A stretch of 64,000 nt of DNA from Serratia sp. PL17. Lineage in GTDB: Bacteria > Pseudomonadota > Gammaproteobacteria > Enterobacterales > Enterobacteriaceae. This document shows, in pieces, positions 20,767 through 32,674 of the stretch. The position numbers and the translations under genes are program-made. The stretch covers positions 496,001-560,000 of the forward strand of contig NZ_JAFIBY010000002.1 of NCBI RefSeq assembly GCF_017832355.1. The letters run 5' to 3'. The stretch's first letter is position 1; the number at the start of each line of letters is the position of its first letter. Under the pieces are notes generated by a model that worked only from the letters and a program-made list of their open reading frames with translations, did no database searches and was not told where the DNA came from.

Positions 20767-22214
20767 GGTGCCTCTCCGGTGTCGGCAATAATGATGCCGA
20801 CAATGCGATACACCTCTTCAAGCGAGGTAACACCTTGAGAAACCAACGTTAACCCGGCTTGCAACAATGTTGCTTGCCCCTGCTGTCGTGCAATATCGGC
20901 TAATTGAGCAGGGGCTGCACCTTGCAATAGGCCGGTCTGCACCTCTGGTGTGATGGTCAACAATTCATAGACTCCGATACGGCCATAGTAACCGCTGAAA
21001 CAGTGTTCACAGCCATCGGCTTGCCAGGGGTGCAGAGGGTCAGCCCAAATTGCAGTGGGGAAGTGCACCGCCCCGCTTTGTTGATAACGGCAGTGACGGC
21101 AAAGTTTGCGCACCAGTCGTTGGGCAATCACCAATTTCAGGCAGGCGGCAATCAAATAACCGGGAATGCCCATATGGGTCAGGCGCGTTAGCGTTTCGCT
21201 GGTGGAATTGGTGTGCAATGTAGAAAGCACCAGATGACCGGTTTGCGCGGCTTTAACCGCGATTTCTGCCGTTTCTCGATCGCGGATTTCACCGATCATG
21301 ATGATATCCGGATCTTGCCGCAGTAAGGCGCGCAAAACGCGAGAGAAATCCAGATCGGTTTTGGCGTTAATCTGCGTTTGGTTGACGCCAAACAGCGGGA
21401 TCTCAATGGGGTCCTCGACACTGCATAAATTGCTCTGCGCGTCATTTAACTGGCGGAGGCCGCTATAGAGGGTAACGGTTTTACCGCTACCCGTCGGGCC
21501 GGTGACCAGGATCAGGCCCTGAGGACAGGACAGCGCTGCGGCAAACTGTGCCAGCGCAGTCTGATCCATACCCAACTGCTCCAACGGTAGCTCCTGACGC
21601 TCAGTGTGCAGGATCCGCAGTACCACTTTTTCACCGTGCAGCGTGGGTAAGGTGGCGATGCGCATTGAGTATGTCGCGTTATCCAACTGTACGCTGAGCT
21701 GACCATCTTGCGGCAGGCGTCGTTCGGCAATGTCCAGTTGCCCCATGATCTTCAGCCGGGCGGTAAGGCGTGCGGCCAGTGCAAAAGGTGGTGACGCTAT
21801 GGCTTGTAGTACGCCGTCGATGCGCAGTCGGATACGCAGCGTCTGCTGGTAAGGTTCAACATGAATATCCGAAGCGCGCCGTTGAATGGCGATGCGCAAG
21901 GTCTGATTAATGAACTGTACGACGGGGGCGTCACTGTCATCATTTAATGAGGGGGTCTCTGGTTCAGGTTCCTGAAGGGCTTGTTGGAAGTGGTCGCCCT
22001 GTATTTGACGGTGATTTAGCTCCAGCTCTAACCGGGCTGCTGGCCACTGTTCCAGATGAATGCGTTTACCGGTGGCGAAACGCAGGGCCGTTAGCAATGC
22101 TGGAGGCGCTTCTTCAGCCAGGGCAACGTTCAGGCAGTACTCGTCTTCACTGAGTGCCAACGCCTGATAGCGTCGGCACAGTGCATGGATTTCATCGCTG
22201 ATCGTCACACTCAT
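20763..22214 (-). CDS. hofB: Type IV pilus assembly ATPase HofB (GspE/PilB family)
   Basis: HofB is a cytoplasmic hexameric secretion ATPase that powers pilin polymerisation. The 483-residue product shows Walker A GPTGSGKT, the Asp box DIMIGEIRDRETAEIA, the His box GHLVLSTLHTNS, and a CxxC...CxxC zinc motif (CRHC and CEHC) near residue 400. An N-terminal domain precedes the ATPase. It overlaps ppdD by ATGA and hofC by GTGA. Confidence 0.94.
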   Translation of the reverse strand: MSVTISDEIHALCRRYQALALSEDEYCLNVALAEEAPPALLTALRFATGKRIHLEQWPAARLELELNHRQIQGDHFQQALQEPEPETPSLNDDSDAPVVQFINQTLRIAIQRRASDIHVEPYQQTLRIRLRIDGVLQAIASPPFALAARLTARLKIMGQLDIAERRLPQDGQLSVQLDNATYSMRIATLPTLHGEKVVLRILHTERQELPLEQLGMDQTALAQFAAALSCPQGLILVTGPTGSGKTVTLYSGLRQLNDAQSNLCSVEDPIEIPLFGVNQTQINAKTDLDFSRVLRALLRQDPDIIMIGEIRDRETAEIAVKAAQTGHLVLSTLHTNSTSETLTRLTHMGIPGYLIAACLKLVIAQRLVRKLCRHCRYQQSGAVHFPTAIWADPLHPWQADGCEHCFSGYYGRIGVYELLTITPEVQTGLLQGAAPAQLADIARQQGQATLLQAGLTLVSQGVTSLEEVYRIVGIIIADTGEAP

Positions 22215-22660
22215 GGTGTTGGCGTCGTGTTGGTTGTATCAAAACGGAAGACCTCTTGGCAGGTCTCTTGCAAGTTGGTGTTGTCACTGCTGCACTGGCG
22301 GGTCCAGCGGGTCAGACCGCGGGTATTTTGAGTTGGGGTGAGCGTCACCGTCAGCCCCTGAAGCGTTTGTGTGCCGGTCAGCGAAATAACACCTTGGCTG
22401 ACCTGAACTGCGCTGACATAACGTGATGTCCCGCCTGTAGGAATGCCTTGACTGCCGGCGTTGCACGCAGTGGGTACGCCATTGTCGAGTACACATAACT
22501 CAACGGCCATTTTATATGGGGTCATGGTTTGCAGCATGTCGGTCATCGCTGCTTTTTGGATATACCGCTGATAGGCGGGAATGCCAATGGCGCTGAGGAT
22601 CGCAATAATGGCGATCACCACCATCAATTCGATCAAGGTAAAACCGCGCTGTGTTTCCAT
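22211..22660 (-). CDS. ppdD: Type IV major prepilin PpdD
   Basis: This 149-residue prepilin has a short leader and the prepilin peptidase site RG/FTLIELMVVIAIIAILSAIG, with the conserved Glu at +5 of the mature protein and the hydrophobic N-terminal helix. Two cysteine pairs are present, including a C-terminal pair (CSSDNTNLQETC) of the kind that forms the pilin disulfide loop. It is the first gene of ppdD-hofB-hofC, all overlapping. The pilin peptidase is not in the window. Confidence 0.94.
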   Translation of the reverse strand: METQRGFTLIELMVVIAIIAILSAIGIPAYQRYIQKAAMTDMLQTMTPYKMAVELCVLDNGVPTACNAGSQGIPTGGTSRYVSAVQVSQGVISLTGTQTLQGLTVTLTPTQNTRGLTRWTRQCSSDNTNLQETCQEVFRFDTTNTTPTP

Positions 22661-22850
22661 CTGTTGTTGCCTCCTAATGAATGTGGAGGGCAGGGTAAAC
22701 GCTAGGGATAGAGGCTTCGAGGGGCTTAGCGGCGTTTTGCGGTGTGTTTCCAGCGTAATGCGTTGTGTTTGCAGCAGGGGTTACAACATTGGGGGGGATG
22801 TCGCAATGTTGATGGGGAATACCTCCCCGCTGCAGCGGGAAGGCGGGGCA

Positions 22851-23991
<1,141 letters not shown>

Positions 23992-23992
<1 letters not shown>

Positions 23993-24846
23993 TGACGCTG
24001 TTTACGCTGTTACTGGTTCTGGCGTGGGAACGTTTGTTCAAGCTAGGGGAGCATTGGCAGTTGGATCACCGCCTGGAGGTGGTGTTTCATCGGTTACATC
24101 GATTTTCACTAGCACAGACGTTACTGATGACTCTTGCCTGGATGGTTGTGGTAGGGGGGATTCTGTGGCTGGCTCAGGGGCTGTTTTTCGGCGTAGTGAC
24201 GCTGTTGCTGTGGATCATTATTGATTTGCTGTGTGTGGGCGCGGGTATTAAGCGCAAACACTACCGTGCCTATCTGAAGGCGGCACGTCAGGGAGATGTA
24301 CATGCCAGTGATCAGATGGCGGAAGAACTGGCGCTAATTCACGGCTTGCCAGTGGATTGCAGCGAAGAGCTGCGCTTGCGTGAACTGCAGAACGCGTTGC
24401 TGTGGATTAACTTCCGCTATTATTTGGCGCCGCTGTTCTGGTTTGTCGTCTGCGGGCCCTACGGACCGATTGCCTTGGCGGGCTATTCTTTCCTGCGTGC
24501 CTATCAAACCTGGTTGGCGCGTCATAATACCCCGTTGGAACGTTCACAGTCGGGCATCGATCATCTGCTGCACTGGTTAGACTGGATCCCGGTACGCCTG
24601 GCCGGTGTGGCCTATGCATTGATCGGGCATGGTGAGAAAGCGCTGCCGGCATGGGTGGCATCGTTGGGGGATCGCCATTCTTCGCAGTATCAGGTGTTGA
24701 CGCGATTGGCGCAGTTCTCATTAGCGCGGGAACCCCATATGGATCCAGTGCAGACCCCACGGGCAGCGGTAACGTTGGCGCGTAAGGTAACAATGATCAT
24801 TGTGGTGGTGGTGGCGCTATTGACGATTTACGGCACCCTGCTCTAA
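23992..24846 (+). CDS. ampE: AmpE, inner-membrane regulatory protein
   Basis: AmpE is an inner-membrane protein historically linked to beta-lactamase induction with AmpD. The 284-residue product matches E. coli AmpE in length and along its sequence, including [36 protein letters not shown] and [10 protein letters not shown]. Four hydrophobic segments are visible: about residues 45-65, 68-83, 138-160 and the C-terminal [16 protein letters not shown]. Its ATG overlaps the stop of the degraded ampD (TAATG), so translational coupling has probably been lost. A GGAGAGGAG ribosome-binding site precedes it. Confidence 0.95.
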
Positions 24847-24874
24847 GACGGTATTTGGCTTAACCACCAGAAAT

Positions 24875-24904
24875 AAAAAACGGGCGCTTAGCGCCCGTTT
24901 TTGT
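24875..24904. terminator. Bidirectional terminator between ampE and hemL
   Basis: AAAAAACGGGCGC-TTA-GCGCCCGTTTTT has a GC-rich 7-bp stem flanked by A6 on one side and T5 on the other. It lies between two convergent genes and can therefore serve both strands. Confidence 0.9.
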
Positions 24905-24918
24905 TGGATTGCCGAAGC

Positions 24919-26208
24919 TTACAGTTTGGCGAAGCTGCGGCGTGCAGCGTCGATGGTGCGTTGGATATCTTCTTTGCTATGCGCAACAGACATAAAGCCC
25001 GCTTCAAAGGCGGAAGGCGCCAGATAAACGCCTTCATCCAGCATCAGGTGGAAGAAGCGCTTGAAGCGCTCTACATCGCACTGCATCACATCCTGATAGC
25101 AGGTGACTGACGGAGCATCGGTAAAGAACAAGCCGAACATGCCACCAACGTGGTTTACCACCAACGGGATGTTTTCTTCTTTTGCCGCATGCAGCAGGCC
25201 ATCCGCCAGCATATCTGTGAGTTCGGTCAGTGTCTGGTGGATACCCACCTGCGAAACTTCGGTAAGGCAGGCGTAGCCCGCGGCCATTGCAATCGGGTTA
25301 CCGGACAGTGTACCTGCCTGATAAACCGGGCCGGTGGGCGCCAGTGCGGCCATCACGTCACGACGGCCGCCGAACGCGCCAACGGGCATGCCGCCACCGA
25401 TGATTTTGCCCAGGCAAGTAAGGTCGGGTTCTACATCGTAATAGGACTGCGCCCCTGCCAGCGCCACGCGGAAGCCGGTCATGACTTCGTCGATAATCAG
25501 CAGGGCACCGTACTTGTCACACAGTGCGCGCAGACCTGGCAGGAATTCAGGCAACGGTGGTACACAGTTCATGTTGCCTGCGACTGGCTCAACGATGATA
25601 CAGGCGATCTCTGAAGGGTACTGCTCAAATGCGGTACGTACCGAATCCAGATCGTTAAAGGTGCAGGTCAGGGTGTGTTTGGCGAAGTCGGCCGGTACGC
25701 CCGGTGAGTTCGGTTGGCCCAGCGTCAGTGCGCCGGAGCCGGCTTTTACCAGCAGGCAGTCGGCGTGACCGTGGTAGCAGCCTTCAAATTTGATGATTTT
25801 ATCGCGATTGGTATAGCCACGCGCCAAGCGGATTGCGCTCATGGTGGCTTCGGTGCCTGAGTTCACCATTCGCACCATGTCCATGGTGGGCACCAGTTCG
25901 GTGACCAGCTCGGCCATTTTGACTTCCATCTCGGTAGGCGCGCCAAAGCTCAGGCCACGCTGTGCCGCTTCGATCACTGCGTTGCGGATCGCCGGGTGGT
26001 TATGCCCCAGTACCATCGGGCCCCAGGAACCGACGTAGTCGATATAGGCTTTGCCGTCGACGTCAAACAGGTAAGCCCCGTCTGCACGCTCGATAAACAG
26101 TGGCACACCACCAACGCCGCTGAATGCACGCACCGGAGAGTTAACCCCGCCTGGGATTACCTGTTGTGCCTGCGCATACAGATTTTCGGACTTGTTGTGT
26201 AAGCTCAT
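24919..26208 (-). CDS. hemL: Glutamate-1-semialdehyde 2,1-aminomutase HemL
   Basis: HemL makes 5-aminolevulinate from glutamate-1-semialdehyde, the second step of the C5 tetrapyrrole pathway. The 429-residue product is typical. It shows the class III aminotransferase motif around [14 protein letters not shown], the PLP lysine in [17 protein letters not shown], and [13 protein letters not shown] near the N-terminus. It is divergent from clcA. It supplies precursor for the siroheme made by CysG near the end of the window. Confidence 0.97.
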   Translation of the reverse strand: MSLHNKSENLYAQAQQVIPGGVNSPVRAFSGVGGVPLFIERADGAYLFDVDGKAYIDYVGSWGPMVLGHNHPAIRNAVIEAAQRGLSFGAPTEMEVKMAELVTELVPTMDMVRMVNSGTEATMSAIRLARGYTNRDKIIKFEGCYHGHADCLLVKAGSGALTLGQPNSPGVPADFAKHTLTCTFNDLDSVRTAFEQYPSEIACIIVEPVAGNMNCVPPLPEFLPGLRALCDKYGALLIIDEVMTGFRVALAGAQSYYDVEPDLTCLGKIIGGGMPVGAFGGRRDVMAALAPTGPVYQAGTLSGNPIAMAAGYACLTEVSQVGIHQTLTELTDMLADGLLHAAKEENIPLVVNHVGGMFGLFFTDAPSVTCYQDVMQCDVERFKRFFHLMLDEGVYLAPSAFEAGFMSVAHSKEDIQRTIDAARRSFAKL

Positions 26209-26386
26209 AAATCGGCTCCTGGATTCTCTTTGAATGATTTGACCGCGCTATTCTAGTGAAGTGTTCGCTGATATGAAACGATCACAGTCAGATACCTATT
26301 TAGGGGGGCGGTTGGTCAGTGGGTGCGCTAGAATATTCGACTTGCCTATTTGTATTACATTTAACTCCACTAATGAATAGCCCATT

Positions 26387-27826
26387 ATGACTGAATTACA
26401 GCAACAATCACCGCTCGCACGGGCTCCAAGACTCAAACGGAGTGACATGGTGCGTCAGTTTATGCGTCGTGATAAAACGCCCGTGGCTGTCTTGTTCATG
26501 GCCGCGGTGGTGGGGACTCTGGCCGGTTTGCTTGGCGTGGCATTTGATAAAGCGGTGGATTGGGTGCAGCAGCAGCGCCTTTCTGCGTTGGCACAGGTCG
26601 CTGATTACTGGATTCTGGTGTGGCCGTTGGCTTTTGTTCTTTCTGCCGGGCTGGCCGTGCTGGGCTATTATTTGGTCCGCCGTTTTGCCCCTGAAGCCGG
26701 GGGATCGGGTATTCCGGAAATTGAAGGCGCATTGGAAGAACTGCGCCCAGTACGCTGGTGGCGAGTGATTCCGGTGAAGTTTATTGGCGGCATGGGTACG
26801 CTTGGGGCGGGCATGGTGCTAGGTCGTGAAGGGCCGACGGTGCAGATGGGGGGCAACGTTGGGCGTATGGTGCTGGATATTTTCCGTATGCGCGGCGCAG
26901 AGGCGCGTCATTCGCTGCTGGCTACCGGTGCGGCTGCCGGCCTCTCGGCCGCCTTCAATGCGCCGCTGGCCGGCATTCTGTTCATCATTGAAGAGATGCG
27001 CCCGCAGTTCCGCTATAACCTGATCTCAATTAAAGCGGTGTTTATCGGCGTTATTATGTCGAGCGTGGTGTTTCAGTTGTTCAATGGCGAAGGATCGGTG
27101 ATTGCGGTGGGCAAGCTTTCCTCCGCACCGATTAATACCCTTTGGTTATACCTGGTGCTGGGGGCCATATTCGGCGCGGTTGGCGTGATGTTCAACGCGC
27201 TAATTTTCCGCACTCAGGACATGTTTGCTCGTCTGCACGGCGGCAAGATGCGCAAGATTTTGCTGATGGGGGGATTGCTCGGCGGCATTTGCGGCATCCT
27301 GGGGTTGATCCAACCGGAGGCCGCAGGTGGAGGCTTTGGCCTGATCCCGATCGCTGCGGCAGGTAACTACAGCGTCGGTATGCTGATGTTTATTTTCATT
27401 ACCCGGGTCATCACCACGTTACTGTGCTTCGGTTCCGGTGCCCCGGGGGGGATTTTTGCACCGATGCTGGCGTTGGGCACGCTGTTTGGTACGGCTTTTG
27501 GCTTGGCCGGTGCTCATTTGTTCCCGCAGTATGGCATCGAGGCTGGCACATTCGCCATTGCCGGCATGGGAGCCTTGTTCGCTGCGACAGTGCGCGCGCC
27601 CCTGACCGGTATCGTCTTGGTGTTGGAAATGACCGATAACTATCAGCTCATACTGCCCATGATTATTACCTGCCTTGGTGCTACGCTGGTGGCTCAGTTC
27701 CTTGGGGGCAAGCCGTTGTATTCCTCGATATTGGCCCGTACGCTACAGCGTCAGGAAGCGCAGCAGGCCAGTGAAGCGGCAGATAAAACAGGTAAAGAAA
27801 ATACAACAAATGCGGTGAATACTTGA
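26387..27826 (+). CDS. clcA: H+/Cl- exchange transporter ClcA
   Basis: ClcA is an inner-membrane CLC antiporter involved in acid resistance. The 479-residue product carries the anion-selectivity motifs GSGIPE, GREGP (with the gating glutamate) and [14 protein letters not shown]. It has about eighteen hydrophobic helices and a short Gln/Ala-rich cytoplasmic tail. It lies between hemL and erpA as in E. coli. Confidence 0.97.
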   Translation: MTELQQQSPLARAPRLKRSDMVRQFMRRDKTPVAVLFMAAVVGTLAGLLGVAFDKAVDWVQQQRLSALAQVADYWILVWPLAFVLSAGLAVLGYYLVRRFAPEAGGSGIPEIEGALEELRPVRWWRVIPVKFIGGMGTLGAGMVLGREGPTVQMGGNVGRMVLDIFRMRGAEARHSLLATGAAAGLSAAFNAPLAGILFIIEEMRPQFRYNLISIKAVFIGVIMSSVVFQLFNGEGSVIAVGKLSSAPINTLWLYLVLGAIFGAVGVMFNALIFRTQDMFARLHGGKMRKILLMGGLLGGICGILGLIQPEAAGGGFGLIPIAAAGNYSVGMLMFIFITRVITTLLCFGSGAPGGIFAPMLALGTLFGTAFGLAGAHLFPQYGIEAGTFAIAGMGALFAATVRAPLTGIVLVLEMTDNYQLILPMIITCLGATLVAQFLGGKPLYSSILARTLQRQEAQQASEAADKTGKENTTNAVNT

Positions 27827-27915
27827 ACGCAACACTCAGGTATTGGATAATCATTAACATTAATCCGGCCGCCATTGTAGCGACCTGATGCAGAACAATG
27901 TTGGGAGTAAAGAGT

Positions 27916-28260
27916 ATGAGTGATGAAACAGCACTGCCCCTGCAATTTACCGAGGCAGCAGCAAGTAAGGTTAAAGTCCTGATTGCTGACGAAGAAAACC
28001 CGAATCTGAAGTTACGGGTTTACATTACCGGTGGCGGTTGCAGCGGATTCCAGTACGGCTTCACTTTTGACGATAAGGTCAATGACGGTGATATGACCAT
28101 CGAGAAACAGGGTGTTGCTCTGGTTGTTGATCCGATGAGCCTGCAATATCTGGTCGGTGGCTCGGTTGATTATACCGAAGGGCTGGAAGGCTCGCGCTTC
28201 GTGGTGACTAACCCGAACGCCAAAACTACCTGCGGCTGCGGATCCTCGTTCAGCGTGTGA
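27916..28260 (+). CDS. erpA: Iron-sulfur cluster insertion protein ErpA
   Basis: ErpA is an A-type carrier that delivers Fe-S clusters to apo-enzymes such as IspG. With the ATG at 27916 the product is 114 residues and begins [20 protein letters not shown]. The three cluster-binding cysteines are in [13 protein letters not shown] and the C-terminal [11 protein letters not shown]. Six codons further upstream are open but have no support. A terminator follows immediately. Confidence 0.98.
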   Translation: MSDETALPLQFTEAAASKVKVLIADEENPNLKLRVYITGGGCSGFQYGFTFDDKVNDGDMTIEKQGVALVVDPMSLQYLVGGSVDYTEGLEGSRFVVTNPNAKTTCGCGSSFSV

Positions 28261-28277
28261 TCCCACCAGCCAGCGTA

Positions 28278-28314
28278 TAAACCCGCCAACCCCATCGGTT
28301 TGCGGGTTTTTTTA
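28278..28314 (+). terminator. Terminator after erpA
   Basis: AAACCCGC and GCGGGTTT form a stem around a 15-base interval that itself has partial complementarity (AACC/GGTT). T7 follows. It is positioned 18 bases after the erpA stop. Confidence 0.8.
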
Positions 28315-28317
28315 TGG

Positions 28318-28563
28318 TTACCATTCCACCGTGATCAGTTCTCGGTAAGCATCATTTTCGCCCTCTGTGGCTAACGGACTGTGGGTGACTTTAGGCTGGG
28401 CACTGGCCGTATTACCGCATGTTACCTGTGGCGTTGAACCCCCTGTATCCACGCTACAGATTGGGGCGATGGTCAGGCTGACACCAATTTGCCCGCTCAT
28501 ATTGCCGGCGTAAACGAAAGAGCTGCACAGCAGCACGCTGAATAAAAAGAGAATATTCTTCAT
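28318..28563 (-). CDS. Small secreted protein of unknown function
   Basis: An 81-residue product begins MKNILFLFSVLLCSSFVYAG, a clear Sec signal peptide with a predicted cut after VYA. The mature part of about 60 residues has two cysteines (ICSVD and TCGNT), so one disulfide is likely. The opening QIGVSLTIAPICSVD resembles the first strand of fimbrial or spore-coat-U type subunits, but the protein is too short to be one and ends RELITVEW. Upstream sequence is AT-rich. No function is assigned; coding status is likely but not certain. Confidence 0.6.
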   Translation of the reverse strand: MKNILFLFSVLLCSSFVYAGNMSGQIGVSLTIAPICSVDTGGSTPQVTCGNTASAQPKVTHSPLATEGENDAYRELITVEW

Positions 28564-28768
28564 AGTTTGGGGAATAGCCATCCGTAAGCAATCACATAAT
28601 GGCTTATCGGCAAAAAGTTAATAAGTTTTAACAAGGCTGGGGAATAATTAACTTGGGGTTAAAAAGTTTATTACATTGATTTCCAGCGGTTTTTAAGGCG
28701 TTGATAATAACATTTGGCTACTAATTGGTCTAATATTCCGACTTATGGCGTATCGATGTCATAAGATT

Positions 28769-28785
28769 CCGCCCGATACGGGCGG
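28769..28785 (-). terminator. Hairpin downstream of yadS
   Basis: CCGCCCG-ATA-CGGGCGG is a perfect 7-bp stem immediately past the yadS stop. The following bases on the reverse strand are AT-rich but lack a long T-run, so it is a moderate candidate for the end of the mtnN-btuF-yadS operon. Confidence 0.5.
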
Positions 28786-28792
28786 GATTTGG

Positions 28793-29407
28793 TTATCGTT
28801 CAAGGATGAAGGCAGGGAGTTTGAGGTGCCAGCGGATAGCCGCGAGCCGGATAGCCAGCGTAATGCCCATACCGAGCATCATCGCCTGTTGTAAGGGCAT
28901 GCCGAAGGTCGCGTAGGCGGTCGCATGGACAATGCCACCGATAATACAGGCGGTGGCGTAAATTTCGGTTCGCAGAATCATCGGGATTTCCCGTGCCAGC
29001 ACGTCACGGATAATGCCGCCGCCAACCCCGGTAATGACACCCATACAGATTGCCACCAATGGACTGGCATCGGCGGCAAAGGCTTTATTTACCCCAATGC
29101 CGACAAAAACCGCCAGTCCAACGGCGTCCAACACCGGCAGGATCCATTTTGGTAAGCGGCGTGGCTGACGTACCAGCAGCAGTGTCAGCACGCAGGTGAT
29201 CATTGCTACCACCAGATCGGTTGGATCTTTAACCCAAAAGACCGGGCCGTTGGCCAACGCCATATCGCGGATGGTACCACCACCGACCGCGGTGACGACG
29301 CCCAGGACGAGCACGCCGAACGGATCCATACGCAACTTGCCCGCCAGTAATACGCCTGAAATGGCGAAAACCGCAGTGCCGAGAATATCCAGCCAGAACA
29401 CCAGCAT
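28793..29407 (-). CDS. yadS: TRIC cation channel family protein YadS
   Basis: The 204-residue inner-membrane protein has two repeats, each with a glycine-rich signature (VGGGTIRDMAL and VGGGIIRDVLA), and about seven hydrophobic helices. This is the UPF0126/TRIC layout; bacterial TRIC proteins conduct monovalent cations. The ATG at 29407 overlaps the btuF stop. The open frame extends upstream to 29662 but that is out-of-frame btuF. It is third in the mtnN-btuF-yadS operon, as in E. coli. Confidence 0.92.
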   Translation of the reverse strand: MLVFWLDILGTAVFAISGVLLAGKLRMDPFGVLVLGVVTAVGGGTIRDMALANGPVFWVKDPTDLVVAMITCVLTLLLVRQPRRLPKWILPVLDAVGLAVFVGIGVNKAFAADASPLVAICMGVITGVGGGIIRDVLAREIPMILRTEIYATACIIGGIVHATAYATFGMPLQQAMMLGMGITLAIRLAAIRWHLKLPAFILER

Positions 29408-30213
29408 TAATGAAGCTCCGCCAATTGATGACACAATTGCTGTGCTGCCAGCATGATGCGCGGCCCGGGACGGTTGAACCAATCCCCATTCAGCGCAATC
29501 ACCGGCACCTGCAATTGTGGTGCCCAAAAGGCTTTCACGCTGGCGATCTCTTTTTGGTCGCCCGCGATAACGATCGCTTGTGGCTGGCGAGCCAGCACCT
29601 GTTCCCGGCTGATTTGCGGCCACGGCATACGGCTGTCTGCAAAGATGTTCTCCGCGCCGCACAGCGACAATACCTGACTTTGTAGCGTGGCACCGGAACT
29701 GGTGAACAGCGGTTGGGTGCCAAATTGCAGCAGGACCCGCCGTGACTGATTGTGCGGGTATTTTGCTTTCAGATCGGCAATTTGTTTACGGATAGCCTCT
29801 GCGGCCTGATGCGCTTGCTCAGGGTGCGGGCTATATTGCGCCAGTTTGTCCAGAGATTGGGCTATATCATCAATCGTGGTGGCATCTGCATAAAAGATCG
29901 GGATACCGAAGGCGGCGAGCTGATCCAGTACTCGCTGTGGATTGCCGCCGCGCCATGCCAGGATCAGATCCGGCTTCAGTGCCAGCACCCGCTCCAGGTT
30001 GATCCCTTGCCACGAGGCAACTTGTTCCAGCTTCTGGGCGGCGGGCGGGTAGTCGGAATAAGCGCTTACCGCCAGCAAGGTATCCCCCATGCCAGCGGCA
30101 TAGGCCAGTTCGGTTGTGTTGGGTGCCAGGCTGATCACCCGTTGGGCGGCGCCGGCAGGCAGCGCCATCCATAATGCCAGCAGCCACAGCAGGACTGAAA
30201 AGCGTTGCGTCAC
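29407..30213 (-). CDS. btuF: Periplasmic vitamin B12-binding protein BtuF
   Basis: BtuF captures cobalamin in the periplasm and delivers it to the BtuCD transporter. The 268-residue product has a signal peptide ([22 protein letters not shown]) and the cluster-9 binding-protein pattern [17 protein letters not shown], then [11 protein letters not shown]. It starts with GTG one base after the mtnN stop, and its own stop overlaps the yadS start. It is the middle gene of the operon. Confidence 0.95.
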   Translation of the reverse strand: MTQRFSVLLWLLALWMALPAGAAQRVISLAPNTTELAYAAGMGDTLLAVSAYSDYPPAAQKLEQVASWQGINLERVLALKPDLILAWRGGNPQRVLDQLAAFGIPIFYADATTIDDIAQSLDKLAQYSPHPEQAHQAAEAIRKQIADLKAKYPHNQSRRVLLQFGTQPLFTSSGATLQSQVLSLCGAENIFADSRMPWPQISREQVLARQPQAIVIAGDQKEIASVKAFWAPQLQVPVIALNGDWFNRPGPRIMLAAQQLCHQLAELH

Positions 30214-30214
30214 A

Positions 30215-30916
30215 TCAACCGCGCTTAGCCAAGGTTTGCAGCATGGTGTTAACCATCAGTGTAGATTGCTTGGCGGCGACGGAAAGAAACTCGTCAAAGC
30301 TCATGTGCGACTCACTGTCAGCAACGTCAGAGATCGCGCGCACGACCACAAACGGCGTACCGAACAAGTGGCAAACATGGCCGACGGCAGCGGCTTCCAT
30401 TTCCACAGCAGCAACGTTCGGGAACGTGGCGCGAATGCGTGCCAACGGCTCAGCGCCGTTGATGAAGGCGTCGCCGCTGCAAATCAGGCCGCGTACCGCG
30501 TTCAAATTCAGTTGTTTGATGCAGCTTTCCGCTAGCGCAATCAGCGCGTCGTTTGCCACGAAGGCTGCAGGGCAACCGGCCATTTGGCCCGGTTCGTAAC
30601 CGAAGGCGGTCACGTCGGCGTCGTGATAACGTACTTCTTCGGATACCACGATATCGCCGACCTTGAGCGTGCTGGCCAGGCCACCGGCAGAACCGGTATT
30701 AATCACCACGTCCGGTTTGCAGTGTTCCAGCAGCAGAGTGGTACCCATCGCCGCAGAGACTTTGCCGATACCTGACTTGAGCAGGGCCACGTCAACGCCG
30801 CCGATCTGGCCGGTATAGATTTCACAACCCGCGCGTTGAATGGTCTGACGGTTTTCAATTTGATCGCGCAGCAGGGTGACTTCCTGTTCCATTGCGCCGA
30901 TGATGCCTACTTTCAT
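30215..30916 (-). CDS. mtnN: 5'-methylthioadenosine/S-adenosylhomocysteine nucleosidase MtnN
   Basis: MtnN cleaves adenine from MTA, SAH and 5'-deoxyadenosine, detoxifying products of SAM-dependent reactions and feeding AI-2 synthesis. The 233-residue product begins [13 protein letters not shown] and has the nucleoside phosphorylase family features [20 protein letters not shown] (substrate glutamates) and RAISDVAD with the catalytic Asp. The ATG at 30916 is chosen over a longer frame reaching 30973. It is first in mtnN-btuF-yadS and divergent from dgt. Confidence 0.97.
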   Translation of the reverse strand: MKVGIIGAMEQEVTLLRDQIENRQTIQRAGCEIYTGQIGGVDVALLKSGIGKVSAAMGTTLLLEHCKPDVVINTGSAGGLASTLKVGDIVVSEEVRYHDADVTAFGYEPGQMAGCPAAFVANDALIALAESCIKQLNLNAVRGLICSGDAFINGAEPLARIRATFPNVAAVEMEAAAVGHVCHLFGTPFVVVRAISDVADSESHMSFDEFLSVAAKQSTLMVNTMLQTLAKRG

Positions 30917-31045
30917 AAATAAGACTCGCTGATTGGGTGTGGGAATTGCGCCATAGTCTATCATGGCTCTCATAGAGAGATAATCCGTTGCATATGCCGC
31001 CGGGAATTGTTATCACGGAGGCAGGGCGCAACGGCGGAGAAACAG

Positions 31046-32563
31046 ATGTCCGGGATCGACTTTAAGCAGAAAATCAGCTTCCAGCGGCCATTCAGCAAGC
31101 CAATTGAAGCCGAAGAAGAATACGACATTGTGCGGCAGTTCGAGAGCGATCGCGGGCGCATTGTCAATTCAGCCGCCATTCGTCGCCTGCAGCAAAAAAC
31201 CCAGGTGTTTCCCCTCGAGCGTAATGCAGCGGTACGCAGCCGCCTGACGCATTCGATGGAGGTGCAACAAGTGGGGCGGCATATCGCTAAAGAAATACTC
31301 AATCGCTTCAAGCAGGATGGGCGGATAGACGCTCTTGGTCTGACCAAACTGCTCGACCCCTTTGAAAGTATTGTTGAAATGGCCTGTCTGATGCATGACA
31401 TCGGCAACCCGCCCTTCGGTCATTTTGGCGAGTCGGCGATCAATGACTGGTTTTCGCAGCGGCTTGATCCCGCCAGTTGCGGCAGCGAGCCTGCCAGTCA
31501 CGATCGCTGCCAAGTCAGCGTATTACGTTTGCATGAGGGCGAGAGCGATCTTAACCGCCTGCGTAGCCGCATACGCCACGATCTTAGCCATTTCGAAGGC
31601 AATGCCCAAGCGATCCGGCTGGTGTATACCCTGTTGAAGCTAAATCTGACGTATGCGCAGGTGGGGTGTATCCTGAAATACACTCGTCCAGCCTATTGGG
31701 CCGCCGACATTCCTGCCAGTCACGACTATCTGATGAAAAAGCCGGGTTTTTATCTGGCAGAGGAAGCATTTGTCGATAAGCTGCGGCGTGAGCTAAATAT
31801 GGGGGAATTCGATCGTTTCCCATTGACTTATATTATGGAAGCCGCAGACGATATTTCTTATTGTATCGCCGACCTGGAAGACGCAGTGGAAAAAAACATT
31901 TTCACTGTCGAACAGCTTTACCAGCATTTAACTCAGGAATGGGGCGAAGTCTCGCCAGGCGATCTGTTTGATAAAACGGTGGCCAGTGCTTTTCGCAAGA
32001 GCGATCGCGGTGGCACACGGCGCAGTGCCGAAGATCAATTCTTCATGTATCTGCGCGTGTTCACCGTGGCACGTTTAGTCCCGCATGCAGCGCAGCGCTT
32101 TATTGATAACCTGGACGCGGTGTATCAAGGCAACTTTAATCAGGCCTTGCTGGAAGACTCGAGCCCAGCGTATCAACTGCTGAAAATATTCAAGAATGTT
32201 GCGTTCAAACATGTCTTCAACCACCCGGAAGTTGAGCAACTAGAGCTGCAGGGTTACCGTGTAATCAGCGGGTTACTGGATATCTATAGCCCATTACTGG
32301 CCATGCCATTGGCAGATTTTACCCGTCTGGTACAGGAAGACAGCCACCGCGCTTACCCAATTGAAACGCGCCTGTTTCATAAACTTTCTACCAAACATCG
32401 GCTGGCCTATGTGGAAGCGGTTGAAGGATTGCAGCATCTGTCGTCCGAGCAATTGGCGATCCGTGAATATTATTTCCGTGCCCGTTTGCTGCAGGATTAT
32501 ATCAGCGGTATGACCGATCTTTATGCTTATGATGAATACCGCCGATTGATGGCTGCGGAATAA
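31046..32563 (+). CDS. dgt: dGTP triphosphohydrolase Dgt
   Basis: Dgt hydrolyses dGTP to deoxyguanosine and tripolyphosphate. The 505-residue product has the HD-domain metal ligands in TRLTHSMEV-like (here [15 protein letters not shown]) and [16 protein letters not shown], then FEGNAQAIR and [17 protein letters not shown]. The ATG at 31046 follows GGCGGAG and aligns with the E. coli N-terminus; the frame from 31007 is unsupported. It sits upstream of degP as in E. coli. Confidence 0.96.
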   Translation: MSGIDFKQKISFQRPFSKPIEAEEEYDIVRQFESDRGRIVNSAAIRRLQQKTQVFPLERNAAVRSRLTHSMEVQQVGRHIAKEILNRFKQDGRIDALGLTKLLDPFESIVEMACLMHDIGNPPFGHFGESAINDWFSQRLDPASCGSEPASHDRCQVSVLRLHEGESDLNRLRSRIRHDLSHFEGNAQAIRLVYTLLKLNLTYAQVGCILKYTRPAYWAADIPASHDYLMKKPGFYLAEEAFVDKLRRELNMGEFDRFPLTYIMEAADDISYCIADLEDAVEKNIFTVEQLYQHLTQEWGEVSPGDLFDKTVASAFRKSDRGGTRRSAEDQFFMYLRVFTVARLVPHAAQRFIDNLDAVYQGNFNQALLEDSSPAYQLLKIFKNVAFKHVFNHPEVEQLELQGYRVISGLLDIYSPLLAMPLADFTRLVQEDSHRAYPIETRLFHKLSTKHRLAYVEAVEGLQHLSSEQLAIREYYFRARLLQDYISGMTDLYAYDEYRRLMAAE

Positions 32564-32674
32564 TTCCTTGAGCTAATAAATGTTATTTTAAGCATTTTCG
32601 TTAGCCGTTCGGCGCATATTTCTAGTTTTGTAAAGACGGACAATATTTGTTTACTATTACCAATAATCTGCGCC

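Noticed and set aside
22824-22840. Palindrome CCCGCTGCAGCGGG after nadC
   Set aside because: It could be a terminator hairpin but has no T-run on the reverse strand and could be incidental in GC-rich sequence.
28408-29662. Extended yadS frame to 29662
   Set aside because: The extra residues are btuF in another frame; the TRIC protein begins at [10 protein letters not shown] (29407).
32630-32662. Possible CpxR box (GTAAA...GTTTAC) upstream of degP
   Set aside because: One half-site is fair, but spacing and the second half do not fit the tandem GTAAA-N5-GTAAA pattern well enough to call.
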